Source: Rubrivirga sp046845755 (GTDB lineage Bacteria > Bacteroidota > Rhodothermia > Rhodothermales > Rubricoccaceae). From it: a DNA stretch of 64,000 nucleotides. A program made the position numbers and the translations under genes. Shown one piece after another: positions 49,473 through 58,409 of this stretch (its first letter is position 1; the number at the start of each line of letters is the position of its first letter). Under the pieces are notes generated by a model that saw only the letters and a list, made by a program, of their open reading frames with translations, made no database searches and had not been told where the DNA came from. The stretch is from NCBI RefSeq assembly GCF_046845755.1, contig NZ_CP177357.1, forward strand, positions 3,038,001 to 3,102,000, given 5' to 3'.

Positions 49473-51896
49473 ATGCCCCGCTTTCTCGCCGTCGCTCTCG
49501 CCTGTCTCGTCGCCGGGTGCGCCGCGACCGCCCCGACACCCATACCGCCGTCGCCCGCACCGACCGCGAACGCACTCCCGACCATCGCCGCGAAGACGGC
49601 CGGGCTCGACGCCCGCGACGGGTTCGTGCCCGTGTGGTGGGACGCCGACGAGGGGAAGGTGTGGCTCGACGTCCCGCTCGACACCGACCTCTTGTACACC
49701 GTCGCGCTGGCGGCCGGGCTCGGCTCGAATGACGTCGGGCTCGACCGGGGGCAGCTCGGCGGCGAGCGGATCGTCCGGTTCGAGCGCGTCGGGCGGCGCG
49801 TCTTCCTCGTCCAGCCCAACCTCCGCTTCCGCGCCGAGACGGACAACGCCGCCGAGCGGACGGCCGTCGCCGACGCCTTCGCCCCGTCCGTCGTCTGGGG
49901 CTTCGACGCCGCCGCGGCCACCGGCGACCGCGTGCTCATCGACGCGACGGACTTTGTGGTCCGCGATGCGCACGGCGTCGCCGAGCGGCTGCGGCAGACC
50001 GGACAGGGCAGCTTCTCGCTCGACAAGGCCCGGAGCGCGCCCGTCCCGGACGGCCTCAAGGCCTTCCCCCAGAACACCGAGCTCGAGGCGCGGCTGACGT
50101 TCGCCAGCACCCAGCCCGGCCGCTACGTCCGCGACGTGGCCGCCGACCCGAGCGCCCCGACCGTCCGCGTCCGCCAGTCGTTCGTGGCCTTGCCCGACGC
50201 CGGCTACGCCCCGCGCGCCTTCCACCCCGCCTCCGGCTACTTCGTTTACGACTACGCCGACTACGCCGTGCCGATCGGGCAGGACGTGACGCAGCGCGTG
50301 ATCACGCGGCACCGGCTGGCGTGCGCCGCCCCGGCGGGCGCGGATGGCCTGTGCGAGCCGGTCGAGCCGATCGTCTACTACCTCGACCCCGGCACGCCCG
50401 AGCCCGTCCGCAGCGCGCTCTTGGACGGCGCGCGGTGGTGGGCCGACGCCTTCGCCGCCGCCGGCTTCCGCGACGCGTACCGCGTCGAGATGATGCCCGA
50501 CGGCGCCGACCCGCTCGACGTGCGCTACAACGTGATCCAGTGGGTGCACCGCGCCACGCGCGGGTGGAGCTACGGGGCGTCGGTGATCGATCCGCGGACG
50601 GGCGAGATCCTGAAGGGCCACGTGTCGCTCGGCTCGCTCCGCGTCCGGCAGGACTACTTGATCGCCGAGGGGCTCTTGGCGCCGTACGCCGGCGCGAACG
50701 CGGCGGGCTTCGCGCCCGAGGCCGACCCGATGCTGGCGCTCGCGCTCGCGCGTCTGCGCCAGCTCTCCGCCCACGAGGTCGGCCACACAATCGGGCTGGC
50801 GCACAACTTCGCGGGCAGCACGCAGGGCCGGACGTCGGTGATGGACTACCCGGCACCGCTGGCAACACTCGTCGGCGACCGGATCGACGTGTCGAACGCG
50901 TACGCCGTCGGCGTGGGCGTGTGGGACGTGCAGGCCGTCCGCTACGGCTACGCGCCGTCGGAGGCGACCGCGCAGGCGGTACTGGCCGAGAACCGCGACC
51001 GCGGCCTGCGTTACATCACCGACGCCGACGCCCGCCCGACCGGCGCGGCCACGCCGACGGGCGCGCTCTGGGACAACGGCGCGGATGCCGTCCAGGCCTT
51101 GCGCGACGAGATGGCCGTCCGCCGCGCCGCGCTCGACCGGTTTGGAGAGGCCGTCATCCAACAGGGTCGGCCGCTCGCGACGCTCGAAGAGGTACTCGTC
51201 CCCCTCTACCTCCGCCACCGCTACCAGGTCGACGCCACGGCCCACCTCGTCGCCGGGGTCGAGTACGCCTATGGCACGCGCGGCGACGGCACCGCGCGGC
51301 CCGCGCCGGTCGACGCCACGACCCAGCGGGCCGCCATCGACGCCCTGCTGGCGACCGTCACGCCCCAGGCGCTCGCGCTCCCCGAGGGTGCCCGGGCGAT
51401 CCCGCCGCGCCCGCCGGGCTACGGCGCCAGCCGAGAGACGTTCGACGGCCGGACGGGTGTGACGTTCGACCCCGTGGCCCCGGCCGAGACCGCCGCCGCG
51501 CTCACGTTCGGGTACCTGCTGGATGCCTCGCGCGCCTCGCGGCTCGTCGTCCAGCACGCGCTCGACCCCGCCCTCCCCGGCCTCGACGCCCTGCTGGCGC
51601 GATCGGCCGACGCCGTGCTCGGCGCCGACGCCCCGACGCCGTACCACGCCGAGGTCGCGAACGCGGCCCGAACGGCGTACGTCGCCACCGTGATCGGGCT
51701 GGCGGCCGACGCGAGCGCCGCGCCGGCGGCCCGCGCGCACGCCGAGGCCCACCTCCTGTCCCTCGCCTCGCGCCTCGACGGCGCGCACGGGATGTGGCTG
51801 GCCGGCGAGATCGCCCGGTTCTTGAGTCGCGAGTACGACCCCGACGACCGGCCTGAGGCGCCGAGGACCCCGCCCGGCTCGCCCATCGGCGACTGA
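49473..51896 (+). CDS. Zinc-dependent metalloprotease (DUF5117/DUF5118-type), lipoprotein
   Basis: 807 residues. The N-terminal lipobox (LACLVAGC, cysteine 15) predicts lipid anchoring. The first 300 residues match the DUF5118/DUF5117 pattern (FVPVWWDADEGKVWLDV, ERIVRFERVGRRVFLVQPN). The metzincin zinc site HEVGHTIGLAHNF (HExxHxxGxxH) starts at residue 434. The C-terminal 350 residues are the usual helical extension. Such proteins are exported endopeptidases of unknown substrate, abundant in Bacteroidota. Start chosen at the ATG before the lipoprotein signal. Confidence 0.92.
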   Translation: MPRFLAVALACLVAGCAATAPTPIPPSPAPTANALPTIAAKTAGLDARDGFVPVWWDADEGKVWLDVPLDTDLLYTVALAAGLGSNDVGLDRGQLGGERIVRFERVGRRVFLVQPNLRFRAETDNAAERTAVADAFAPSVVWGFDAAAATGDRVLIDATDFVVRDAHGVAERLRQTGQGSFSLDKARSAPVPDGLKAFPQNTELEARLTFASTQPGRYVRDVAADPSAPTVRVRQSFVALPDAGYAPRAFHPASGYFVYDYADYAVPIGQDVTQRVITRHRLACAAPAGADGLCEPVEPIVYYLDPGTPEPVRSALLDGARWWADAFAAAGFRDAYRVEMMPDGADPLDVRYNVIQWVHRATRGWSYGASVIDPRTGEILKGHVSLGSLRVRQDYLIAEGLLAPYAGANAAGFAPEADPMLALALARLRQLSAHEVGHTIGLAHNFAGSTQGRTSVMDYPAPLATLVGDRIDVSNAYAVGVGVWDVQAVRYGYAPSEATAQAVLAENRDRGLRYITDADARPTGAATPTGALWDNGADAVQALRDEMAVRRAALDRFGEAVIQQGRPLATLEEVLVPLYLRHRYQVDATAHLVAGVEYAYGTRGDGTARPAPVDATTQRAAIDALLATVTPQALALPEGARAIPPRPPGYGASRETFDGRTGVTFDPVAPAETAAALTFGYLLDASRASRLVVQHALDPALPGLDALLARSADAVLGADAPTPYHAEVANAARTAYVATVIGLAADASAAPAARAHAEAHLLSLASRLDGAHGMWLAGEIARFLSREYDPDDRPEAPRTPPGSPIGD

Positions 51897-51897
51897 C

Positions 51898-52335
51898 ATG
51901 GGCGACTTCGAGGTCCGCCTTCTCGGTCCCGATGACGCCCACGTCCTCGACGACCTCGACCCCGGCGTCTTCGATGGCCCGCTCCGGCCGGACTCGACGG
52001 CGGCGGCGCTGGCCAACCCCGAGCACCTGCTGGCGGTCGCCCTCGTCGGCTCGCGCGTCGTGGCGATGGCCTCGGCCGTCGTCATCACCGAGCCCGACAA
52101 GCGCCCGGTCTTGTATGTCGACGAGGTCGGCACGGCGGAGCCGGCCCGACGGCGCGGCCTCGCGACGGCCCTCATGGCGGCGCTCCTCGAGGAGGCCCGC
52201 CGGCGGGGCTGCACCGGGGCGTGGCTGATGACCGAGGACGACAACGCGACCGCCCGCGCCTTCTACCGCGCCATCGGCGGGACGGAAGCCCAGCGGCCGG
52301 TGTATATCACGTTCGACCTCTCGGCGGACGGCTAG
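51898..52335 (+). CDS. GNAT family N-acetyltransferase
   Basis: 145 residues with a typical GNAT fold: the acetyl-CoA pyrophosphate loop RRRGLATALMAALLEEA (about 84-100) and the late strand NATARAFYRAIGGTE. The overall arrangement (VLDDLDPGVFDGP near the N-terminus, VYITFDL at the C-terminus) resembles the AAC(3)-I aminoglycoside acetyltransferase-like group, but a resistance role is not shown. It begins one base after the protease stop codon. Confidence 0.82.
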   Translation: MGDFEVRLLGPDDAHVLDDLDPGVFDGPLRPDSTAAALANPEHLLAVALVGSRVVAMASAVVITEPDKRPVLYVDEVGTAEPARRRGLATALMAALLEEARRRGCTGAWLMTEDDNATARAFYRAIGGTEAQRPVYITFDLSADG

Positions 52336-52344
52336 ACCGTCGGC

Positions 52345-52377
52345 GCCCCGCGCTGGCGACCGCCGCCAGCGCGGGGC
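52345..52377. terminator. 14-bp perfect hairpin between convergent genes
   Basis: GCCCCGCGCTGGCG pairs with CGCCAGCGCGGGGC around a 5-base ACCGC loop. It lies 10 bases after the GNAT stop and seven before the stop of the opposing T9SS gene, so it can serve both strands. There is no T-run. The loop and inner stem are identical in kind to the hairpin at 58385. Confidence 0.65.
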
Positions 52378-52383
52378 CGATCG

Positions 52384-54270
52384 CTAGCGGGCGACGGTGA
52401 GGGGCCGCGTCGCCGTCCCGGCCGCCGACCGGGCGTGGACGAGGTAGCGGCCGGCGGGGAGCGCCGCGCCGTCGAGCGCGACGGGGTGCGTGCCCGCCGC
52501 CAGCGCACCGCTGTGGAGCGCCGCCACGCGCCGGCCGAGCAGGTCGAACACCACCACCTCGACCTCGCCGGCCGTCGCCAGCGTCACGGTCAGCCGTGCC
52601 GCGCCCGTCGTCGGGTTCGGGGCCGGGGCCGAGAGCACCAGCGCGCCGCGCTCGGCGGTGGGCTCCGAGGCCACGCCGGGCGTGGCGCCCTCGTAAGCGC
52701 CGAGGTCGACGCTCCCGTCCTGCACGCGGTCCTCGCCCTCGATGTCGAAGGGCAGGATCTCGGCTGTCACGCCGTCGTCGTCGAGGTCGAACGTGTCGAA
52801 CGGGACGTCGCCGGTGTCGCCGAAGTTGATCGCCGGACTGCCGCCGAGCAGGCGGAGGTCGCCGTAGTCGTCGTCGGCGGTCCCCCACTCGTCGTCGGGG
52901 CCGTCGCTCGGCGCGCGGCGGAACAACGGGTCGGCGGCCAAGATGGACTCGCCGTCGGGGAAGCCGCCCTCGACGATCGCGTTCTCGACGTCGAGCTCGC
53001 CGCTGCCGCCCGACTCCTGGACGAACGCCGGGCCGTCGTTGTCCCAGAAGATCGAGTTGACGACCTCGGTGGAGACGTCCCGGCTGATGCGGACCATCGC
53101 GAACCCGTCGTTCCCGCTCATCGAGAGCTGGGCGATCGACACCTCGGTCGCGTCGTTAAAGTCGAGGATGCCCCACGTGTCCTCGGCGCCCTGGTTGCCC
53201 GCGATGACGACGTTCGTGAGCGAGACCGTCGCGCTCCCGTTCCGCGACATCACGGCGGCCCCGGCACGGGCGACGTTCCCGTTGAACACGGCGTTGACCA
53301 CGTCGAGGGTGCCGCCCTGCGTGAGCAACCCGGCGCCGTCCGGGAACGCCCCCACGGACCGGTTCAGCTCGAACTCCGCGTCGATGATCGTGACGCGCGC
53401 GCCGCTCTGGCTGTAGAGCCCGGCCCCGCGGCCGACGGAGTTCGTCACGCCCTCCCGGCCGGCGACGTTGCTGTCGAACTCGACGTCGCGGAACGTTACC
53501 CGGGTGTTGTTGACGAACGCGCCTCCGCCGCGCTCATCGGCCTCGTTCTCCTCGAACTCGACGCCCTCGCCCTCGATGGCTCCGTTCGTGTAGATCCCGC
53601 CGCCGTTGGACGCCTCGTTCTCCTTGAACTCGACGTCCTCCATCACGGTCGTCCCGATCGTGGCGTTGAGGTACACGCCGCCGCCGGAGGTCGCGGAGTT
53701 GCCCTCGAAGACGACGTTGCGGAGCGTCGGGTAGCCCTCGGTGTCGGGGTTGCTGGTACCGCCGTCGTAGTTGGTGAGCCCGCCGCCGCGCTCGTCCGGG
53801 GCGCCGCCGTCTGCGTTCCCGCCGGTGACGACGAACCCGTCGAGGACCGCCGAGTTGTCGACGTTGAACGCCGTCACGACGTGGTAGCTGTTGTCGTCGT
53901 CGTCGCCGACGGTGCCGATGTCGCCCGAGAGGACGGTCCCGCCCTCGTCGGGGTCGGGCGTCCGCTGGTCGGCGCTCGTCTCGGTCCCGTCGAAGCCGCC
54001 CAAGATCTCGACGCCGTTCTTGAGTCGGAACGACTCCTTGCGGTCGGGGTCGTCGGTGGGGGTGTAGACGCCCTCGGCCACCCAGATCTGGGCCGGGGCG
54101 CGGGCGGCCTCGATGGCCTCGTCGAGCTCTTCGAAGGCGTTCGCCCACGAGGTGCCGTCTTCGGTGCCGCTCGCGTCGGCGTCGACGTAGAGGACGGTCT
54201 GGGCCGAGGCGCCGGCCGAGAACAGGGTGACGAGGAGCGCCAGCGAGAGAGGAGTAGAGAACGCGCGCAT
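52384..54270 (-). CDS. Secreted parallel beta-helix protein with T9SS sorting domain
   Basis: 628 residues. A Sec signal (1-23, cut at ASAQ) leads into a pectate-lyase-like right-handed beta-helix: ADASGTEDGTSWANAFEELDEAI, then many short strands of the form NVVFEGNSATSGGG and VEFKENEASNGGG (about 30-440), typical of 'choice-of-anchor Q' / polymorphic outer-membrane-protein-like repeats. Residues about 545-628 are a T9SS type A sorting domain (APNPTTGAARL, FDLLGRRVAAL, LPAGRYLVHARSA). A surface adhesin or polysaccharide-binding role is likely; no active site is evident. Confidence 0.88.
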   Translation of the reverse strand: MRAFSTPLSLALLVTLFSAGASAQTVLYVDADASGTEDGTSWANAFEELDEAIEAARAPAQIWVAEGVYTPTDDPDRKESFRLKNGVEILGGFDGTETSADQRTPDPDEGGTVLSGDIGTVGDDDDNSYHVVTAFNVDNSAVLDGFVVTGGNADGGAPDERGGGLTNYDGGTSNPDTEGYPTLRNVVFEGNSATSGGGVYLNATIGTTVMEDVEFKENEASNGGGIYTNGAIEGEGVEFEENEADERGGGAFVNNTRVTFRDVEFDSNVAGREGVTNSVGRGAGLYSQSGARVTIIDAEFELNRSVGAFPDGAGLLTQGGTLDVVNAVFNGNVARAGAAVMSRNGSATVSLTNVVIAGNQGAEDTWGILDFNDATEVSIAQLSMSGNDGFAMVRISRDVSTEVVNSIFWDNDGPAFVQESGGSGELDVENAIVEGGFPDGESILAADPLFRRAPSDGPDDEWGTADDDYGDLRLLGGSPAINFGDTGDVPFDTFDLDDDGVTAEILPFDIEGEDRVQDGSVDLGAYEGATPGVASEPTAERGALVLSAPAPNPTTGAARLTVTLATAGEVEVVVFDLLGRRVAALHSGALAAGTHPVALDGAALPAGRYLVHARSAAGTATRPLTVAR

Positions 54271-54404
54271 GGGGGTCGGGGCTGGTGAGAGGGCAGGGAG
54301 TCCTGCCCCTACACAGTGCGCACCGACACGCCGGGTAACCGGTCAGGCGCCCGTCACTTTTCTACGCCAGCTCCAGGGCGACCGGACGCGGATGGCCGCA
54401 GCCG

Positions 54405-54902
54405 TCACCCCATGCATGCCTGGCGGGCCCGCTCGATGTCGGCGAGCTGGGACTCGTCGCCGAGCGTGTGGAAGATGGCACCGGCCGCGTCGAGGGCCTC
54501 GCGCGCGTCCGCGCACCGTCCCCGGCTGGCGAGGTACTCGCCGTACAGCCTCTCGACGATGGCCCGGTTCGGCGCGCCTTCGGGGATCGACGCCCGCGCC
54601 GTCGGCATGGCGTCGGCGAAGGCGGCGGCGGCGGCGGCCTCGCGCCCGAGGAGCCGCAGGGCGTCGGCGTGGCGCACGTCGTAGAGCATCGTGAACTGGT
54701 GGTCCGGGCCGAACGACGCGCTCAGGATCCGGACGACCTCCCGGAAGTCCGCCTCGGCCCGGGCGTAGTCCTCTCGACGCTTGGCGAGGCGCCCGCGCCC
54801 GCCGAGGGCCTGCGCCACGAGCCGGTGGTCGTTGCCGTGGGCCGCCCGGAGCAGGGCCAGAGACTCTTCGAAGTAGGCCGCCGCCTCTCGCTGGCGGCCC
54901 AT
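54405..54902 (-). CDS. C-terminal TPR fragment of the interrupted Ser/Thr kinase
   Basis: 165 residues of tetratricopeptide repeats (MGRQREAAAYFEESLALLRAA, YARAEADFREVVRILSA) ending in a Cys-containing helix. The fragment is in the same frame as the kinase upstream, separated only by an in-frame TAG and 30 further sense codons that also read as TPR sequence (ETLAIRRAGLPPGHP). It is therefore the end of one original gene of about 916 residues, not a separate one. Independent translation from the ATG at 54902 is possible but unsupported. Confidence 0.6.
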   Translation of the reverse strand: MGRQREAAAYFEESLALLRAAHGNDHRLVAQALGGRGRLAKRREDYARAEADFREVVRILSASFGPDHQFTMLYDVRHADALRLLGREAAAAAAFADAMPTARASIPEGAPNRAIVERLYGEYLASRGRCADAREALDAAGAIFHTLGDESQLADIERARQACMG

Positions 54903-54992
54903 GTCCGTGTACAGGTTGCCGAGCGCCGTGAGCGTCGAACCGATCCCCGGGTGCCCCGGGGGGAGCCCGGCCCGACGAATGGCGAGGGTTTC

Positions 54993-57155
54993 CTAGTACA
55001 CCTCTTCTGCGGCTCCGTAGTCGCTCCGGTCGAACAGGAGGATGCCGAGGTTGGTGAGCCCGTAGGCGAGATCGGGGTGGTCGTCCCCGAGCACGCGGCG
55101 GTCGATGTCGAGCGAGCGGCGGTAGGCCCGTTCGGCCGCGTCGAGGTCGCCGAGGTCGTGGAGGGTGACGGCGTATCGGCCGACGGCGATCGCGACGGGC
55201 GTCGAGATCTCGCCGTGCTGCCGGATGCGGCTGGCGATGACGCGACGCTCGACCTCGACCGCCTGCTCGTAGTCTCCCCGCGTGTTGAGCATCCCGGCCA
55301 GATTTCCGAGCGCGGTGTCGTAGTCATCGGCGTGGTCCGGGAACTCCGCCAGCAGGTCGCCCCCCTCTCGGTAGGCCGCCTCGGCCTCGTCGTACCGGTC
55401 GAGGTCGTGGAGCGCGGCGCCCAGCGAGGCCAGGGCGTGGCCGAGGAGGCCGCGCTGCGGCTCGCCCGCCTCGCGCAGGATCGCGACGGCTTGGCGGTGC
55501 AGGGCCACGGCGCGCTCGGCGTCGCCAGCCCGGCGGGCCGTCGTCGCGAGCTGCGTCTGGGCGTCCGCCACGCCCAGCGAGTCGCCGAGCGTCCGGCGGA
55601 GGCTGAGGGCCCGGCCGAGGTACGCTTCCGACGAGTCGAACGCGGCGAGCGCGCGGTAGACGCTGCCCATGACGACGTAGAGGTCGGCCTGGGTCGCCGG
55701 CTGGTCCGCGAGGTCGTCGCCGATCTCACTCGCGCCGACGGCGAGGAGCTCGGAGGCGGTCAGTTCGGGGCCGTCGGCGGGCCGTGCGCCCTCGAACAGC
55801 CCCGCCAGGAATGAGGCGGTTTGCTCGGCGGTCGCGGCCTCCGCCTCGGCGCGGTCGCGCTGGTCGCGGGCCTCGGCCGCCTGCCACAGCGCCGCGCCCG
55901 CCCCGCCCACGACGGCCGCCAGCGCGACGGCCGCCCCGGCCACGGCCGCCCGGTGCCGGCCCACAAACTTTCGCACGCGGTATGCGCGCGTCGCCGGGCG
56001 GGCCTCGACGGGCTGTCCCGCAAGGTGCCGCTCGACGTCGGCGAGCAGCTCGGCCGCCCCGCCGTACCGGTGCTCGGGCTCCTTGCGCAGCGCGGTCAGG
56101 CAGATCACGTCGAGGTCGCCGCGGAGCCGCCGGGCGAGCGCGTCGGCCGTCGTGCCCCGCTGGCGGGCGGCGGGGTCGGTGACGGCCGCGCTCGGGGCGG
56201 GCGGGACCGCCTCGAGCACGTCGCGCTCGACCTGGGCCGGCGTCCGGCCCTCGGTCGGCACGGGCCGCGCGCCCGACAACAGACGGTAGAGCAGGCCGCC
56301 GAGCGCAAAGACGTCGGTCGCCGTGGTCGGGGCCTCGCCGCGGATCTGTTCTGGAGCCGCGTACGACGGCGTGAACACGCGCTGGCCGGTTCGCGTGAGA
56401 TCGCCGCCGTCATCGTCGCTGAGCACGCGGGCGATCCCGAAGTCGAGGAGCTTGACCGCTGGGCGGCCACCGGGCCCGTCGTCGGCCACCAGAATGTTCG
56501 ACGGCTTGAGGTCGCGGTGGACGACGAGCGCGCGGTGGGCGTAGCGGACAGCCTCGCACACGTCGGCGAAGAGCGCCAGCCGAGCCTCGACGCCCAGGCG
56601 GCGGGCGTCGCAGTAGTCCGTGATCGGCTCGCCCTCGACCAGCTCCATGGCGAAGTACGGCCGGCCCCCGTCGGTGAGGCCGCCGCCCAGGAGCCCGGCG
56701 ATGCCGGGGTGCTGGAGCCGCGCCAGGATCTGGCGCTCGGTCTCGAACCGGCGGAGCACGGCCTCGGAGTCCATCCCGCGCTTGACGAGCTTGAGCGCGG
56801 CCGCCTGCTCGAACCCGCCCGGGGCGTCGGCGTCGGCCCGCGCGGCGCGGTAGACGTCGCCCATCCCGCCGGCCCCGATCCGCTCGGCCAGCACCCACGG
56901 CCCGACGCGCTCGCCGGTGTGCGACGGGACGAGGTCGCGCTCGACGGCCTCGGCCGAGACCAGGTCGATGGCGCGCGCGCCGAACAGGCCGTGCTCGTGG
57001 TCGGCCCCGTCGAGCATGGCCGCGACGTGGCCGTACACCTCGGGGTCGTCGCCACAGACCGATCGGAGCCAGGCGGTCCGCTCGTCGGCGGGGCGCTGGC
57101 GGGCCTGCTCGAAAAGGGTCTGAATGCGCGTCCAGCGGGCGTCGGCGTCGGCCAT
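54993..57155 (-). CDS. Membrane Ser/Thr protein kinase with TPR domain, truncated by in-frame stop
   Basis: 720 residues to the TAG at 54993-54995. The kinase domain has the glycine loop GAGGMGDV (94-101), lysine 122, the catalytic HRDLKPSN (213-220) and DFGIARV (238-244), followed by a membrane helix (about 403-424) and TPR repeats (about 450-720). Reading through the TAG continues in frame as TPR sequence for 195 more residues. Kinases of this layout are paired with ECF-type sigma factors in Rhodothermota, Acidobacteriota and Planctomycetota. The sigma gene ends 52 bases upstream, so an output link is likely. The start ATG at 57155 gives the usual N-terminal DNA-like helical segment. Confidence 0.82.
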   Translation of the reverse strand: MADADARWTRIQTLFEQARQRPADERTAWLRSVCGDDPEVYGHVAAMLDGADHEHGLFGARAIDLVSAEAVERDLVPSHTGERVGPWVLAERIGAGGMGDVYRAARADADAPGGFEQAAALKLVKRGMDSEAVLRRFETERQILARLQHPGIAGLLGGGLTDGGRPYFAMELVEGEPITDYCDARRLGVEARLALFADVCEAVRYAHRALVVHRDLKPSNILVADDGPGGRPAVKLLDFGIARVLSDDDGGDLTRTGQRVFTPSYAAPEQIRGEAPTTATDVFALGGLLYRLLSGARPVPTEGRTPAQVERDVLEAVPPAPSAAVTDPAARQRGTTADALARRLRGDLDVICLTALRKEPEHRYGGAAELLADVERHLAGQPVEARPATRAYRVRKFVGRHRAAVAGAAVALAAVVGGAGAALWQAAEARDQRDRAEAEAATAEQTASFLAGLFEGARPADGPELTASELLAVGASEIGDDLADQPATQADLYVVMGSVYRALAAFDSSEAYLGRALSLRRTLGDSLGVADAQTQLATTARRAGDAERAVALHRQAVAILREAGEPQRGLLGHALASLGAALHDLDRYDEAEAAYREGGDLLAEFPDHADDYDTALGNLAGMLNTRGDYEQAVEVERRVIASRIRQHGEISTPVAIAVGRYAVTLHDLGDLDAAERAYRRSLDIDRRVLGDDHPDLAYGLTNLGILLFDRSDYGAAEEVY

Positions 57156-57207
57156 GTCGGGCAGGGGTGGGGGCTGACCGGGACGCACGGCCCGGCGACG
57201 CCATCGG

Positions 57208-57792
57208 TCATCTGGGCGACGGCTCGTCGGGCGGGGCGGCCCGGAGCGCGTGGCTCAGCCAGGCCTTGGCGGACTGCCAGTCGCGGCGGACGGTCTTCTC
57301 GGAGACGCCGAGCGCCTCGGCGATCTCGGCCTGGGCGAGGCCCCCGAAAAACCACATCTCGACGACGCGGGCCGACCGCGCGTCGAGCGCGGCGAGCCGG
57401 TCGAGCGCCTCGTCGAGCGCGAGCAGGTCGTCCGCCCGCGCGACGCGCCCGACCTCGCCGTCGTGGAGCGTGACCGCGGCCTCGCCGCCGCCCCGCTTCG
57501 CCGCCCGCCGGTCGCGCGCGTAGTTGACCAGGATCCGGCGCATCGCGATCGAGGCGACCCCGAGAAAGTGCGACCGGCTCCGCCAGTTGGCGCGCGTCTG
57601 GTCGACGAGCTTGAAGTAGGCCTCGTGGACGAGCGCGGCGGTGTCGAGCGTGTGGCCGTCGCGCTCGGCGCGGAGGTGCCGCCGCGCCATCGCCTCGAGC
57701 TCCCCGTACAGGAGCGGCAGGACGGCGTCGACGGCCGCGCGGTCGCCCGCGTCGAAGTCCGAGAGCAGGGCGGTAAGGTCGGCGTTCCCCAT
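57208..57792 (-). CDS. ECF-type RNA polymerase sigma factor
   Basis: 194 residues. Sigma region 2 is at about 18-90 (LLYGELEAMARRHLRAER, TAALVHEAYFKLVDQ), and region 4 at about 125-185 (LAALDARSARVVEMWFFGGLAQAEIAEALGVSEKTVRRDW). It belongs to the group often called ECF-SigG/TIGR02999-like, usually genetically coupled to TPR Ser/Thr kinases, as here. It should direct transcription of an envelope or stress regulon controlled by the kinase. Because the kinase gene is interrupted, control of this sigma factor may be altered in the strain. Confidence 0.9.
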   Translation of the reverse strand: MGNADLTALLSDFDAGDRAAVDAVLPLLYGELEAMARRHLRAERDGHTLDTAALVHEAYFKLVDQTRANWRSRSHFLGVASIAMRRILVNYARDRRAAKRGGGEAAVTLHDGEVGRVARADDLLALDEALDRLAALDARSARVVEMWFFGGLAQAEIAEALGVSEKTVRRDWQSAKAWLSHALRAAPPDEPSPR

Positions 57793-57905
57793 CGTTAGGC
57801 AGCAGATAGAAAAATGTAAGGGATATGTCCGCTTCGGGGGAGGGGCCGTGCGGTCTGGGGTGAGGCCGTCGCGCCTCGTCCCCTTTTCCCCCCTCCGCTG
57901 TCCTC

Positions 57906-58373
57906 ATGACTCGCTCCTTCCACCTCGCTCCCCTCCTCGCCCTCGCCCTCTCCATCGCCGCCTTCGGCTGCGACAGCGCCGACCTCGACGACGACAACGG
58001 CGGCAGCGGCGGCGGCACGCCAGCGGCGACCGTCGCCGACTGGGCCGGCTCATACACCGGCCAGTCCCGCTTCGGCGGGACCGGCGGGACGTGGGGCAAC
58101 GGCGGCACGTACCCGCTCGTCGTCACCTCGACCGGCCAGGTGACGGTCTCCGGCAACCTCATCGTCGGCGCCACCTACGACGCCACCTCGGGCGCCTACG
58201 CCTGGACGCTGGCGGACGGCAACCCGAGCAACGGGTCGATCACGTTCCGCTCCACGTTCACGTCCTCGAATTTCTTCGGCGACCTCTCCAACAACACGGC
58301 GGGTCAGAGCTTTACCGGCTCGATCCAGTTTTCCGGCCAGGGCGCGCTGGACTACCGGGGCGTCCTCCGCTAG
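57906..58373 (+). CDS. Hypothetical lipoprotein
   Basis: 155 residues. Signal peptide and lipobox (SIAAFGC, cysteine near residue 22), then an Asp/Gly-rich linker (DDDNGGSGGG), and a beta-barrel-like domain (about 45-155) rich in Gly, Ser, Thr and aromatic residues: DWAGSYTGQSRFGGTG, SGNLIVGATYD, SFTGSIQFSGQG. The layout resembles small lipocalin-like or META-like lipoproteins of Bacteroidota, but no family is certain. Confidence 0.65.
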   Translation: MTRSFHLAPLLALALSIAAFGCDSADLDDDNGGSGGGTPAATVADWAGSYTGQSRFGGTGGTWGNGGTYPLVVTSTGQVTVSGNLIVGATYDATSGAYAWTLADGNPSNGSITFRSTFTSSNFFGDLSNNTAGQSFTGSIQFSGQGALDYRGVLR

Positions 58374-58384
58374 GCACCGCCCGG

Positions 58385-58409
58385 CCCGACGGCGACCGCC
58401 GCCGTCGGG
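58385..58409. terminator. 10-bp perfect hairpin between convergent genes
   Basis: CCCGACGGCG pairs with CGCCGTCGGG across a 5-base ACCGC loop, immediately before the stop of the opposing gene and 12 bases after the lipoprotein stop. It resembles the hairpin at 52345 in loop and inner stem. There is no T-run. Confidence 0.6.
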
